A stretch of 64,000 bases of DNA, from NCBI GenBank assembly GCA_964383365.1, contig CAYLHF010000017.1:6794-70793 (forward strand). The letters are read 5' to 3'. Every line of letters starts with the position of its first letter. The first letter of the stretch is position 1. The notes beneath the pieces are model-generated. The model was not told the DNA's origin. It saw only the letters and a list, made by a program, of their open reading frames with translations, and made no database searches. This stretch comes from CAYLHF01 sp964383365 (GTDB lineage Bacteria; Bacteroidota; Rhodothermia; Rhodothermales; UBA10348). The translations under genes and the position numbers were made by a program. This document shows, piece by piece, positions 43,596 through 51,027 of the stretch.

Positions 43596-44989
43596 GGGTG
43601 ATTCCTCTTGTGCATGAGTGCCGAAATGTCGGCTGACCAGTATGGAAGGTTTGCACTGAGCACTTCGGCGCCGTCTTCTGACACAAGTATCATGTCTTCG
43701 AGATAATAGGTCTGGCCCTGCCACGAAAACATGGGTTCATACGCGATCACCGTCCGGGGAGCGAACACGTCGACGGCCTCCTCGCCACTCTCGATTCCGA
43801 CCCCATGAATATGCCAGTTGACGGCATTCTCACCGGTGATCATGGCCCTGGCGATGTCATCGAGACCCTCTTTCGCGTGATGACGGGTGTACTCAAGTAT
43901 AGCTTTTCTGCTTTCCTCGCGTACTTCGTCTCGGGAGATGCCGGATTGCATTTTTTTGATTCCGGCCAGGTAACCGGTGATGAGTAGATCCCAGACGCCG
44001 GCCTGTTCCTTCGAGAACGTTCCTGAGACAGGAATCGTGCGCCCCACATCGCCACCGTACCCTCTACTACCGCACCCGGTGTCAACGCGGACCAGTTCAC
44101 CGTCTATCATTTTTCGATTCATTGACGAGTAATCAAAAAACGACCGAACGAGGTTGTGTATTCCCGTGTTGGGTCCAGACATCATCCACGGCCAGAACGA
44201 TGGACCTTCCCCTCCGTTATCGAGACATCCGGAAACGAATCCTGCCTCGGCTTCACGTTGCATAGCGCCGGGCCTGATCCGCTTGATGCCCTCCAGGAGA
44301 GCGCTTGCAGTCAATGCTGCGTTGTGTCTCAGAATCGCCACTTCGGCTTCAGATTTATTCCACCTCATGAGCCTTATGGCGTCCGTGGCCTGCTTGAAGA
44401 CGGCGATGGGAAAGGCTGTTCGGAGGCTCTGATGCCAGAGCGTCATATCGCCCGAGACAGCAAGCATATCCGATGGGACACCAACACCCTCCGGACGCCT
44501 CGGAGTTTCGAGGTAGATTGTGTCGACACCGTCCGAGAGTCTGCTTCGGATGAATCCCTGGAAGAACTCCCAGTCCTGGACGGTCGAATACCCAAGCCTT
44601 GTGGCCTCGGACGGCAGTGGACGAAGGCTCAGGCCCTCGACCGGGACGCCAAATGAACGCGGGTCGGGAGGGACAAAAAGATGCGTCTCCATGGCGACTC
44701 CGTCCAGCGCCAGAATGGCTGCCGGTTGGTGGTCCAGACCAGTGAAGTAGAAAAAACTGGGATCCTGATTCCATCCGGGTTCCTGCATTGATTTACCCGA
44801 TGTCCGGGCTTTAAGAAGGAGAATGCCATCGGGAATTTGCTCGAGAATTTTCGCACGTCGGTTCACTAGTTCTGCCTGTGAGACCTGAGCGATTGCTTTG
44901 AGTTGTGGTTGCGCGAAGGCCAGGATGGCGGTCACAAGAAGTGCCGGGCTCCGGTACGGGGCAAGTCGATTCCACGAGCACTGGATCAT
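43592..44989 (-). CDS. Xaa-Pro aminopeptidase (M24B family) with signal peptide
   Basis: A 465-residue metallopeptidase that removes N-terminal residues before proline. The N-terminus is a cleavable signal peptide (SPALLVTAILAFAQ), so it acts outside the cytoplasm. The creatinase/prolidase N-domain covers about 40-195; the catalytic domain carries the metal ligands D303 and D314 (VDTGCGSRGYGGDVGRT), H395 (HIHGVG), E418 (AYEPMF) and E431 (YLEDMI). All five metal ligands are present. The last bases overlap the next gene. Mature enzymes of this type are usually 400-450 residues. Confidence 0.9.
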   Translation of the reverse strand: MIQCSWNRLAPYRSPALLVTAILAFAQPQLKAIAQVSQAELVNRRAKILEQIPDGILLLKARTSGKSMQEPGWNQDPSFFYFTGLDHQPAAILALDGVAMETHLFVPPDPRSFGVPVEGLSLRPLPSEATRLGYSTVQDWEFFQGFIRSRLSDGVDTIYLETPRRPEGVGVPSDMLAVSGDMTLWHQSLRTAFPIAVFKQATDAIRLMRWNKSEAEVAILRHNAALTASALLEGIKRIRPGAMQREAEAGFVSGCLDNGGEGPSFWPWMMSGPNTGIHNLVRSFFDYSSMNRKMIDGELVRVDTGCGSRGYGGDVGRTIPVSGTFSKEQAGVWDLLITGYLAGIKKMQSGISRDEVREESRKAILEYTRHHAKEGLDDIARAMITGENAVNWHIHGVGIESGEEAVDVFAPRTVIAYEPMFSWQGQTYYLEDMILVSEDGAEVLSANLPYWSADISALMHKRNHP

Positions 44990-45250
44990 TGTTGGTGAGG
45001 CGCGAATGAAGAGGTATACTTTCTTAATCCCTGTGGTCGGGCGATGAGATCCAAAGATACAAAATGTAGCATCCCATGGACCCGCGTTGTCATGAACAGG
45101 TACTGTGAACCTTTACAGAGGTACCATACCTTCTCTCTACGGCATTATTCGACCGAATTGAACCGATGTGGTCATGGAGCCGACTTAGGTGTGACAAGAG
45201 AATACATCTGGCCAACGGCACCGGAGATTGTGAAGAGAGGATCCGACATA

Positions 45251-45793
45251 TTGACTGAGATGGCTGTTTTGGGGGCCGTCCGGGGAGAGAGTAAGTCTCT
45301 TGAGATTCTGATTCGATATTGGCATCCCAGATTATTCGCTCACGCAGTGAAGCTTACTGGAGATCGGGACGGGGCAGAAGATGTCATGCAAGAGGTGTGG
45401 ATTGCTGTCTCCAAAGGCATTCGACGACTGAGGGATCCTGTGAAATTCAAGGGATGGATATACCGGATCACGGGTAATAAATCGACGGACTGGATCAGAT
45501 CAAAACAGGTTCGACGCTCTGTCAGTCAGCGACTCGAAAAAGAGATATCCAGCGAGGATTTCGTTGAGAGCATCGAGAGGGCGAAAGACGACCCTGTTGC
45601 GACGCTGCGGGCGCGATTGAGTGATCTTCCGGACACACAGCGGATAATTCTGACACTTTTTTACCTGGAAGAACTATCCGTAAAAGAGATTGGTCGTGCC
45701 CTCGATATCGCAGCAGGAACCGTAAAATCCAGGTTATATCACGCTCGAAAAATGCTGAGAGAGGCATTGGAGGAAAACAATGAACTCAACTGA
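45251..45793 (+). CDS. ECF-type RNA polymerase sigma factor
   Basis: A sigma-70 family ECF factor of about 180 residues. Region 2 includes YWHPRLFAHAVKLTGDRDGAEDVMQEVW; region 4 is the helix-turn-helix LPDTQRIILTLFYLEELSVKEIGRALDIAAGTVKSRLYHARKML. The frame is open from 45044, but no conserved residues precede SLEILIRYW. I use the TTG at 45251 because AGAGAGGA lies about nine bases upstream; an ATG at 45260 is an alternative. It overlaps the DUF6768 gene by 14 bases. Confidence 0.88.
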   Translation: MTEMAVLGAVRGESKSLEILIRYWHPRLFAHAVKLTGDRDGAEDVMQEVWIAVSKGIRRLRDPVKFKGWIYRITGNKSTDWIRSKQVRRSVSQRLEKEISSEDFVESIERAKDDPVATLRARLSDLPDTQRIILTLFYLEELSVKEIGRALDIAAGTVKSRLYHARKMLREALEENNELN

Positions 45794-46166
45794 AAAAAAC
45801 ATTGACCAGCTGATCCGCGAAGCGCTCAGCGAAGATGAATCGAGGTCATACGAAGAACTGGGTGAACAGTCAGTCATTTCTATGGCGCTCGGCATATTTT
45901 CCGGACGAAATCGGTACCTGATGATACTGATGGGAATTATTACCGTGATCTTTTTCGCGGCCGGTGTCTACTCCGGTATCAAGGCCTACAACGCGATCCA
46001 GACGAATGAACTGATCCGCTGGACGGCGGCGTTCTTTTTCTTCATGATGGGTGTCATGGGTCTCAAGATCTGGTCGTGGATGGAGATGGAAAAGAACGCG
46101 ACGATCAGGGAACTCAAGCGGGTCGAATTGCAGATCGTGAATCTCGCGAACCGGTTGCATTCCTGA
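45780..46166 (+). CDS. DUF6768 family membrane protein, partner of the ECF sigma factor
   Basis: A 128-residue protein. The first 40 residues are a cytoplasmic helix (IDQLIREALSEDE), followed by two transmembrane helices (about 46-68 and 80-100) and a C-terminal coiled-coil-like segment (ELKRVELQIVNLANRL). DUF6768 genes are frequently encoded directly after ECF sigma factors in Bacteroidota, so an anti-sigma or sensing role is plausible, but no experiment on the family is known to me. Confidence 0.8.
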   Translation: MNSTEKNIDQLIREALSEDESRSYEELGEQSVISMALGIFSGRNRYLMILMGIITVIFFAAGVYSGIKAYNAIQTNELIRWTAAFFFFMMGVMGLKIWSWMEMEKNATIRELKRVELQIVNLANRLHS

Positions 46167-46216
46167 CGTAAGAGCGGTGCCTGGAGGGGAAATGCCCTGT
46201 TTGGTAATTCAGGCAA

Positions 46217-46247
46217 TGGCGCGTCGCAGAGCATCTGCGACGCGCCA
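46217..46247. terminator. Long perfect stem-loop between convergent genes
   Basis: A 14-bp perfect stem (TGGCGCGTCGCAGA at 46217-46230 and its complement at 46234-46247) with a 3-base loop GCA lies between the DUF6768 stop and the VOC stop. AAAA follows on the plus strand and TT on the minus strand, so it lacks a classic U tract. The symmetric position suggests a shared transcript-end hairpin. Confidence 0.6.
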
Positions 46248-46257
46248 AAACGCTTCG

Positions 46258-46623
46258 CTAATGGGCTGACTGATCCTTCTGGATCAACCCGAGAGCATTT
46301 CCCTCTGGATCGGTTACGATGGCAAATGTTAATTCTCCGGCATCTGTGGGTCCGAGTCGTACCGTCCCACCGAGATTCTCTGCCCGTTGGACAGAAACCG
46401 AGAGATCGTCGACCTGCACGTAGAAGACTACCTCCGGTTTTCCCCCTGGTTCATGCCTGATACCGCCACCAATTGCGCCGGCTGTTTTTTCGGCAAGAAA
46501 ACCATATTGCATGTCTCCTTCTCCCCGGTGATCGATTACCCAACCGAAGAGGTCCGAATAGAATGATTCCAGGGCAGGACCATCCTGACCGGCAACCTCG
46601 ATATGAATAATCGGGTCTCCCAT
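46258..46623 (-). CDS. VOC superfamily (glyoxalase-like) protein
   Basis: A 121-residue vicinal-oxygen-chelate fold protein. It shows the paired beta-alpha-beta-beta-beta modules: IIHIEVAGQDGPALESFYSDLFGW, then FYVQVDDLSVSVQRAENLGGTV and VTDPEGNALGLIQ. Metal-ligand positions (H7 and a glutamate or asparagine near the end of each module) are only partly clear. Substrate unknown. It is 25 bases from the membrane protein gene on the same strand. Confidence 0.85.
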   Translation of the reverse strand: MGDPIIHIEVAGQDGPALESFYSDLFGWVIDHRGEGDMQYGFLAEKTAGAIGGGIRHEPGGKPEVVFYVQVDDLSVSVQRAENLGGTVRLGPTDAGELTFAIVTDPEGNALGLIQKDQSAH

Positions 46624-46647
46624 GATGTAGAGAATTTCAAGTGATGA

Positions 46648-47199
46648 TCACGGCCAGAGCCATCCAAAAACGCCCCCGGTAAGGAGAGCATACAGAAGGG
46701 CATCAACGGTATTTTTTGCGACCTGAGACCAGGGCATCCCAAACCAGATGGCAGCCGCCGGAGTACTCAAGGCATATGCGACGAATGCGGTTGCCGATGT
46801 AAATCGAAAAACCACCATATAATCGGCTCCAGCCGAGAGCGACAGCCCCGCGAGATAGGAGACAAATATGCCCACGACAATATAATAGACGAATGTCAGC
46901 GTGAGCTGCTTCCCCATGGTGGGTGAACCGCTCGGAACGATATTGATAAACCCGACCGGGCCATCGACATACTTCGCTACATTTTCAGGTTCTTTCATCT
47001 GGGCCGGGTTTTCGACGTGCGGAACGACATAAGCGCCGGGAGCAATACCCGAGAGTGCCGTTCGGAGGGCATCCTCATCGGGTGTCTTCGCGAAGTCTGA
47101 CTTATGGTGGGGTAACACCATCCAGACGACAGAGCTGGCAATAAAAACGAAGACAGCAGCGACGAGAATCGGCATCCACAGCGAGAAGATTGTTATCAT
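46648..47199 (-). CDS. Conserved hypothetical membrane protein, 183 residues
   Basis: It has an N-terminal helix (LWMPILVAAVFVFIASSVVWMVLP), a soluble loop with PHHKSDF, DEDALRTAL and GPVGFINIVPSGSP, and about three more helices near the C-terminus (YYIVVGIFVSYLAGL, TSATAFVAYALSTPAAAIWFG, LLYALLTGGVFGWLWP). Similar uncharacterised proteins exist in several bacterial phyla, but I recall no function. It is probably co-transcribed with the VOC gene. Confidence 0.7.
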   Translation of the reverse strand: MITIFSLWMPILVAAVFVFIASSVVWMVLPHHKSDFAKTPDEDALRTALSGIAPGAYVVPHVENPAQMKEPENVAKYVDGPVGFINIVPSGSPTMGKQLTLTFVYYIVVGIFVSYLAGLSLSAGADYMVVFRFTSATAFVAYALSTPAAAIWFGMPWSQVAKNTVDALLYALLTGGVFGWLWP

Positions 47200-47294
47200 G
47201 GCGGGCCTCCACGTGTTAACTGTGCGAAATCCTAACGCGTGAACCTACACGATTATCGTTGCAATAACCAGTATCGTTGTCTCTCGTAGAAAAA

Positions 47295-47311
47295 AGGCCT
47301 CCCGGTCGCCT
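47295..47311 (-). terminator. Weak hairpin with T tract at the end of the TonB/lipoprotein unit
   Basis: Reading the minus strand, AGGC and GCCT (47308-47311 and 47295-47298) flank a 9-base loop and are followed by a run of six T (reading through 47295-47290). The stem is only four base pairs and overlaps the lipoprotein stop codon, so this is a tentative terminator. Confidence 0.3.
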
Positions 47312-47909
47312 AACCGGATATGGTTACCGGCCAGTCAAAATCGACCTCGCGATCATCGGCGCGAACCGTACCGTTTTTTACAACATTGGTGTAATGATTC
47401 AGTTCGACTCGAATCGTTCCGGCCCCGGACGCACCTGGCGCGACATCGACTGTAAAGGTAATTCCGATCGGAAGACCGTTGGGATCTGTATCTGCATATT
47501 CTATTGTGACCGATGCTGAAATGGCGTCGTTCGGTGTGTAAAAAATCTGGTGCACATTGGCTTCATCCGTTGCGATTTCTTCGGTTACTTCGAGCGTGTT
47601 CGGATCATCGAATAACCGGATGGTTCCGTCATACGTGGTACCCGCTGCAAGCGTTATCGTATCGATGTCAAGGCTTGAGCTTTGAATGAGAGCGTCGCTA
47701 CTGGTGGCCGTAAACGTCTGTGTCGCCGAAGACCCGGTCCGTGGAGTCAAAGAGATCTGAAGGCGCGTAACCAGTTCCTGCTGGATAGGTCGTTCCGCGT
47801 CAGGTTCCGTGGAATCGCAGCCGGTGAATAGAAGCAAAGCGGCGAATAGTCCTAGAGCGAAGGTACTACCGTACTCGAGCGAATAGATAGTCGGTCTGGT
47901 GATGATCAT
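47310..47909 (-). CDS. Lipoprotein encoded with the TonB-dependent receptor
   Basis: A lipoprotein of 199 residues from the ATG at 47909; a GTG at 47951 abuts the receptor stop and is an alternative. The signal ends in the lipobox LFTGC. The mature domain is beta-rich and threonine-rich. Its ending (DREVDFDWPVTI) and the segment HQIFYTPND with EYADTDPNGLPIG match a family of Bacteroidota lipoproteins that follow TonB receptors of this kind. It probably sits on the outer membrane, possibly as a substrate-binding partner of the receptor. Confidence 0.7.
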   Translation of the reverse strand: MIITRPTIYSLEYGSTFALGLFAALLLFTGCDSTEPDAERPIQQELVTRLQISLTPRTGSSATQTFTATSSDALIQSSSLDIDTITLAAGTTYDGTIRLFDDPNTLEVTEEIATDEANVHQIFYTPNDAISASVTIEYADTDPNGLPIGITFTVDVAPGASGAGTIRVELNHYTNVVKNGTVRADDREVDFDWPVTISG

Positions 47910-47951
47910 GAGATTGGTTATGTTCGTTACTTTTGGAAAAGGTGAATCCAC

Positions 47952-50282
47952 TTATTGCGTCGACCCGAACGGGATCTGAAGCCGCAGGACGATATTTCGC
48001 CCCGGTTCGTCGATGAAATAGCGGAACCGGCTGAGGAAGTCCCGATACCGTTCATTGAAAACGTTTCTGACGGACAGGCTCAGCCGAAGAGGAGCCGTCC
48101 CCACGTTCAATTCCGCGCCCAGTTGCGCGTTTATGATCGTGTAGCCATCGGGTGGGGGAGCGTAATCGACGTTTGCAGGAACCCGGTCCTGTTTACTGAT
48201 AAATTGTGCCTCAATGTCGAGAAACGAGTCCTGAAACGAACGACTATCCGGCAGTGAGATCTGCGAATGTATCACGATTCTGTCGGACGGCATGCCAAAT
48301 ATCGGCTCGCTCGTGACCAGGTTGTCGGCCCGGAGTACGGACGCCTGCCCACCGAACAATAATCGGGGTGTCAGCTTAAAATCCAGATAACCGTCGAGGC
48401 CAGTCAACTCGGCATCATTTTGTTGATATCTAAACGTCGGAAAAACGCCGCGAAGCGTTATCGTCGGACTTGGATCTGGAATCAGATACAGGTAGTTGTC
48501 GATTCGATTTCTAAAGGCACTCAGTTCGAACGTCAGTCGATCATCGGCGTGTCGGAGGGTCGTATTCAGGTCCAGGCTTCGTTCTCCCACCAGGGACGCG
48601 TCCCCGATCTCGACCTGTGCGGTCCCGTGATGCAGGCCGTTACTGTAGAGTTCGTTGACTCCCGGCGGTCTCCATCCCGTACCCAGATTTGCACTGATGG
48701 ACCAGGAAGATGCAAACCGATACGTCGCCCCCGTCACTCCTGACACGTTACTGAAGCGGTGAATCCGGCGACTAAACCGGTCCTTCTTCTTGTCAAAAGG
48801 AAACACGCGCATCCATCGATAATCGTACCTGAGGCCGGCTTCTATGGAAAACCCCTCGTTCACGAAGGAACCGCGGGCGAAGCCACTTCCGGTGACCGCT
48901 CTGAAATTGGGAATAAGAAAACCAGGCTCGATGTTAAAGTTGGCCTGATTCATCCCGCTAAGGCCGATGGTCCCGAACAGTCTCCCTCTCGGCCTGAAGC
49001 GCAGTCTGGTTTCGAGTGTATGCGTCTGGAGTTTCATGTCAAACCCGGGACGGACTTCGCTCCGACGCAAAAACGGCACGTCGAACTCTTTTCGGCGATT
49101 GTTCTGGAAGCCATACTGAATCTCCAGTCTGTCTCCCGAGGTGAGATGTAGGATGGACTGAAGAGAAATGAGATCATGTCGAATCTCCTGCTTGGGAGCA
49201 TCTATCGCGTAGTTGGCGCGGACCACCTGTGGAGGGCGTCCGCGAGCGATGGCATCCAGGAGTCCGGATAGATTGCCAATGTGGGATCCTGAGTAGATAC
49301 CCAGTTCGGTATCGTAGTGACTGAAGACGCCTTTTAACTCCAGACGGTCTCCAAGATACCCGAGTGAGATACGTCCATCGGATTCCCGGAAGGCAGAGTT
49401 CGTAATAACGTAGTCCGGGGCGCTGGCATCTCGTGCCTCCCTGAAACTTCCCTGTATTCGCCATCCAAAACCCTCTACGCCAGCAACACCGCCCTCGAGG
49501 GCCAGCGCCCCGGCACCCTGTAGATTGTTGGAAAACCCGTTGAGCGTCAGCCTTCCGCTCACTCCCGGACGGGTTGGAAGTGGGGGTGCCTCGAGACGGA
49601 TGGCACCGCCAAGAGCACCTACTCCATATTCAACCCCTGCCGCCCCCTTAATAACTTCTATCCGGCTCTGGGAAAACGGATCGATCTCCGGACCATGATC
49701 TCCACCCCACTGTTGTCCCTCCAGAGGGACGCCTGCGTTGAGGATGATAATACGTTGACTGTGGAGACCACGGATAACCGGCTTGGAGATTGACGGTCCG
49801 GTCGATAGCGATCGAACGCCCGGTAGTTTTTCCAGGGTCTCTCCCAGAGTCTGTCCGCGGACATCGTCCAGTCTCTTTCCCTCGAGAACAGAAACAGACT
49901 GTTGTGATCGGGTGAGGATATCCCGGGCATCGCTGACGTCGGTAACCGTAACTCCCTCGGACTCGATAACAGCGGGCAACAATGTTACGTCGAGATGTAC
50001 GGATCTGTCAGAAATCGAAACTGTTCGTCGCTCCAATACATATCCGACATACCTGAAGTTAACCAGAAACGTACCTTCCGGTAGCGGACCAAGGGTAAAT
50101 CTCCCGTCGAGATCGGTTACCTGTCCCATTTGCAGGGTCTCGATGGTGACGGTGACATCCTGAAGCGGTTTGTTTCGCTCGTCCAGAACCCTTCCCGAAA
50201 GGTCCTGGCCGATAGATATTCGAGTCCCACAGACACCCAGGACAACACACATCAGCAGGATCCTTTTGCTCGCAGTAGACAT
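47952..50282 (-). CDS. TonB-dependent outer-membrane receptor with carboxypeptidase-regulatory-like N-terminal domain
   Basis: A receptor of 776 residues from the ATG at 50282, which gives a signal peptide (RILLMCVVLGVCG). A CarboxypepD_reg-like domain follows (GRVLDERNKPLQDVTV, then DLDGRFTLGPLPEG). The plug carries LPGVRSLS, PVIRGLHSQRIIIL and GQQWGGDHGPEIDPF, and the barrel ends in a terminal aromatic-rich strand. The plug motifs resemble metal-uptake receptors of the ZnuD type more than siderophore receptors, but the substrate cannot be read from sequence. It lies between the lipoprotein and the small histidine-containing protein. Confidence 0.86.
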   Translation of the reverse strand: MSTASKRILLMCVVLGVCGTRISIGQDLSGRVLDERNKPLQDVTVTIETLQMGQVTDLDGRFTLGPLPEGTFLVNFRYVGYVLERRTVSISDRSVHLDVTLLPAVIESEGVTVTDVSDARDILTRSQQSVSVLEGKRLDDVRGQTLGETLEKLPGVRSLSTGPSISKPVIRGLHSQRIIILNAGVPLEGQQWGGDHGPEIDPFSQSRIEVIKGAAGVEYGVGALGGAIRLEAPPLPTRPGVSGRLTLNGFSNNLQGAGALALEGGVAGVEGFGWRIQGSFREARDASAPDYVITNSAFRESDGRISLGYLGDRLELKGVFSHYDTELGIYSGSHIGNLSGLLDAIARGRPPQVVRANYAIDAPKQEIRHDLISLQSILHLTSGDRLEIQYGFQNNRRKEFDVPFLRRSEVRPGFDMKLQTHTLETRLRFRPRGRLFGTIGLSGMNQANFNIEPGFLIPNFRAVTGSGFARGSFVNEGFSIEAGLRYDYRWMRVFPFDKKKDRFSRRIHRFSNVSGVTGATYRFASSWSISANLGTGWRPPGVNELYSNGLHHGTAQVEIGDASLVGERSLDLNTTLRHADDRLTFELSAFRNRIDNYLYLIPDPSPTITLRGVFPTFRYQQNDAELTGLDGYLDFKLTPRLLFGGQASVLRADNLVTSEPIFGMPSDRIVIHSQISLPDSRSFQDSFLDIEAQFISKQDRVPANVDYAPPPDGYTIINAQLGAELNVGTAPLRLSLSVRNVFNERYRDFLSRFRYFIDEPGRNIVLRLQIPFGSTQ

Positions 50283-50488
50283 GACGACAACGTTGAAATG
50301 AGAGGTCTCCCTGATGGGAAGGACGATGGGCACTCGGCAGATCGACAGCCGATCCAGAGGACTACACGCGTCTACTGGTGATGAGACTGATCAGACGTAA
50401 ATGAGCAAACCGGAGGCCGGCCCATTTTGAGTGCAAGAAGTTGAAGGGTGAGACTACACCGCTTCTGAACGGATGAATAACCCGTGTG

Positions 50489-50911
50489 TCAGACTACCGG
50501 CGGACCACGCGCCGGAAACGTATATACGGCTCTGCCGGAGGACGTTTCGTTACCAGCTATCGAGATGTGAGTCGGTGATCCAACCGGATGAACAGATTGC
50601 TGAGCAGCCGGTTCGGCAAGGAGTAGAGACGCGATCAGCGACCAGTAGAGACACCCACCGTGGCCATCCATTCCGGCCGGGTCAACATGGCTGATATCTC
50701 GGGTTTCCGAATACGTAACGACTCGGATTGTGTGTGATTCATCGCCGACTTCCGACTCAGCGGATGTCCGCCCCGACACCATCATCAGATGCATCCCGTA
50801 TGCTTCCGAGAAAAGCATGAATGCATAGTGGGACGCGGGCGCAAGGACACTTCCGACGACAAACGTCGTCAACAAAAGTCGCGAAAAAATATAGTTCCGG
50901 GCAGATATCAC
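50489..50911 (-). CDS. Small secreted protein upstream of the TonB receptor, possibly DUF2946-like
   Basis: A 140-residue protein with an N-terminal signal or helix (LLLTTFVVGSVLAPASHYAFML), several histidines (ESHTIRV, DISHVDPAG, DGHGGCLY) and a second hydrophobic stretch (CLYWSLIASLLLAEPAA). The C-terminus FPARGPPVV resembles the RxPP tail of DUF2946 proteins seen beside copper or other metal uptake genes. The family match is weak. It is the first gene of the probable receptor unit. Confidence 0.55.
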   Translation of the reverse strand: MISARNYIFSRLLLTTFVVGSVLAPASHYAFMLFSEAYGMHLMMVSGRTSAESEVGDESHTIRVVTYSETRDISHVDPAGMDGHGGCLYWSLIASLLLAEPAAQQSVHPVGSPTHISIAGNETSSGRAVYTFPARGPPVV

Positions 50912-51027
50912 GCAGACAGAAATCAGTTGGTTCGTGTCTCGATTCCGGGGAAAAGTAGCCGGACGACTCCGGTACTTAGACGTGTTACTCTCGGAATGTT
51001 ACGAAAATAACCACCAAGATCCAGCGA

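Noticed and set aside
45044..45250. N-terminal extension of the sigma-factor frame
   Set aside because: Sixty-nine codons without any conserved sigma residues; ECF factors start close to the region 2 helix.
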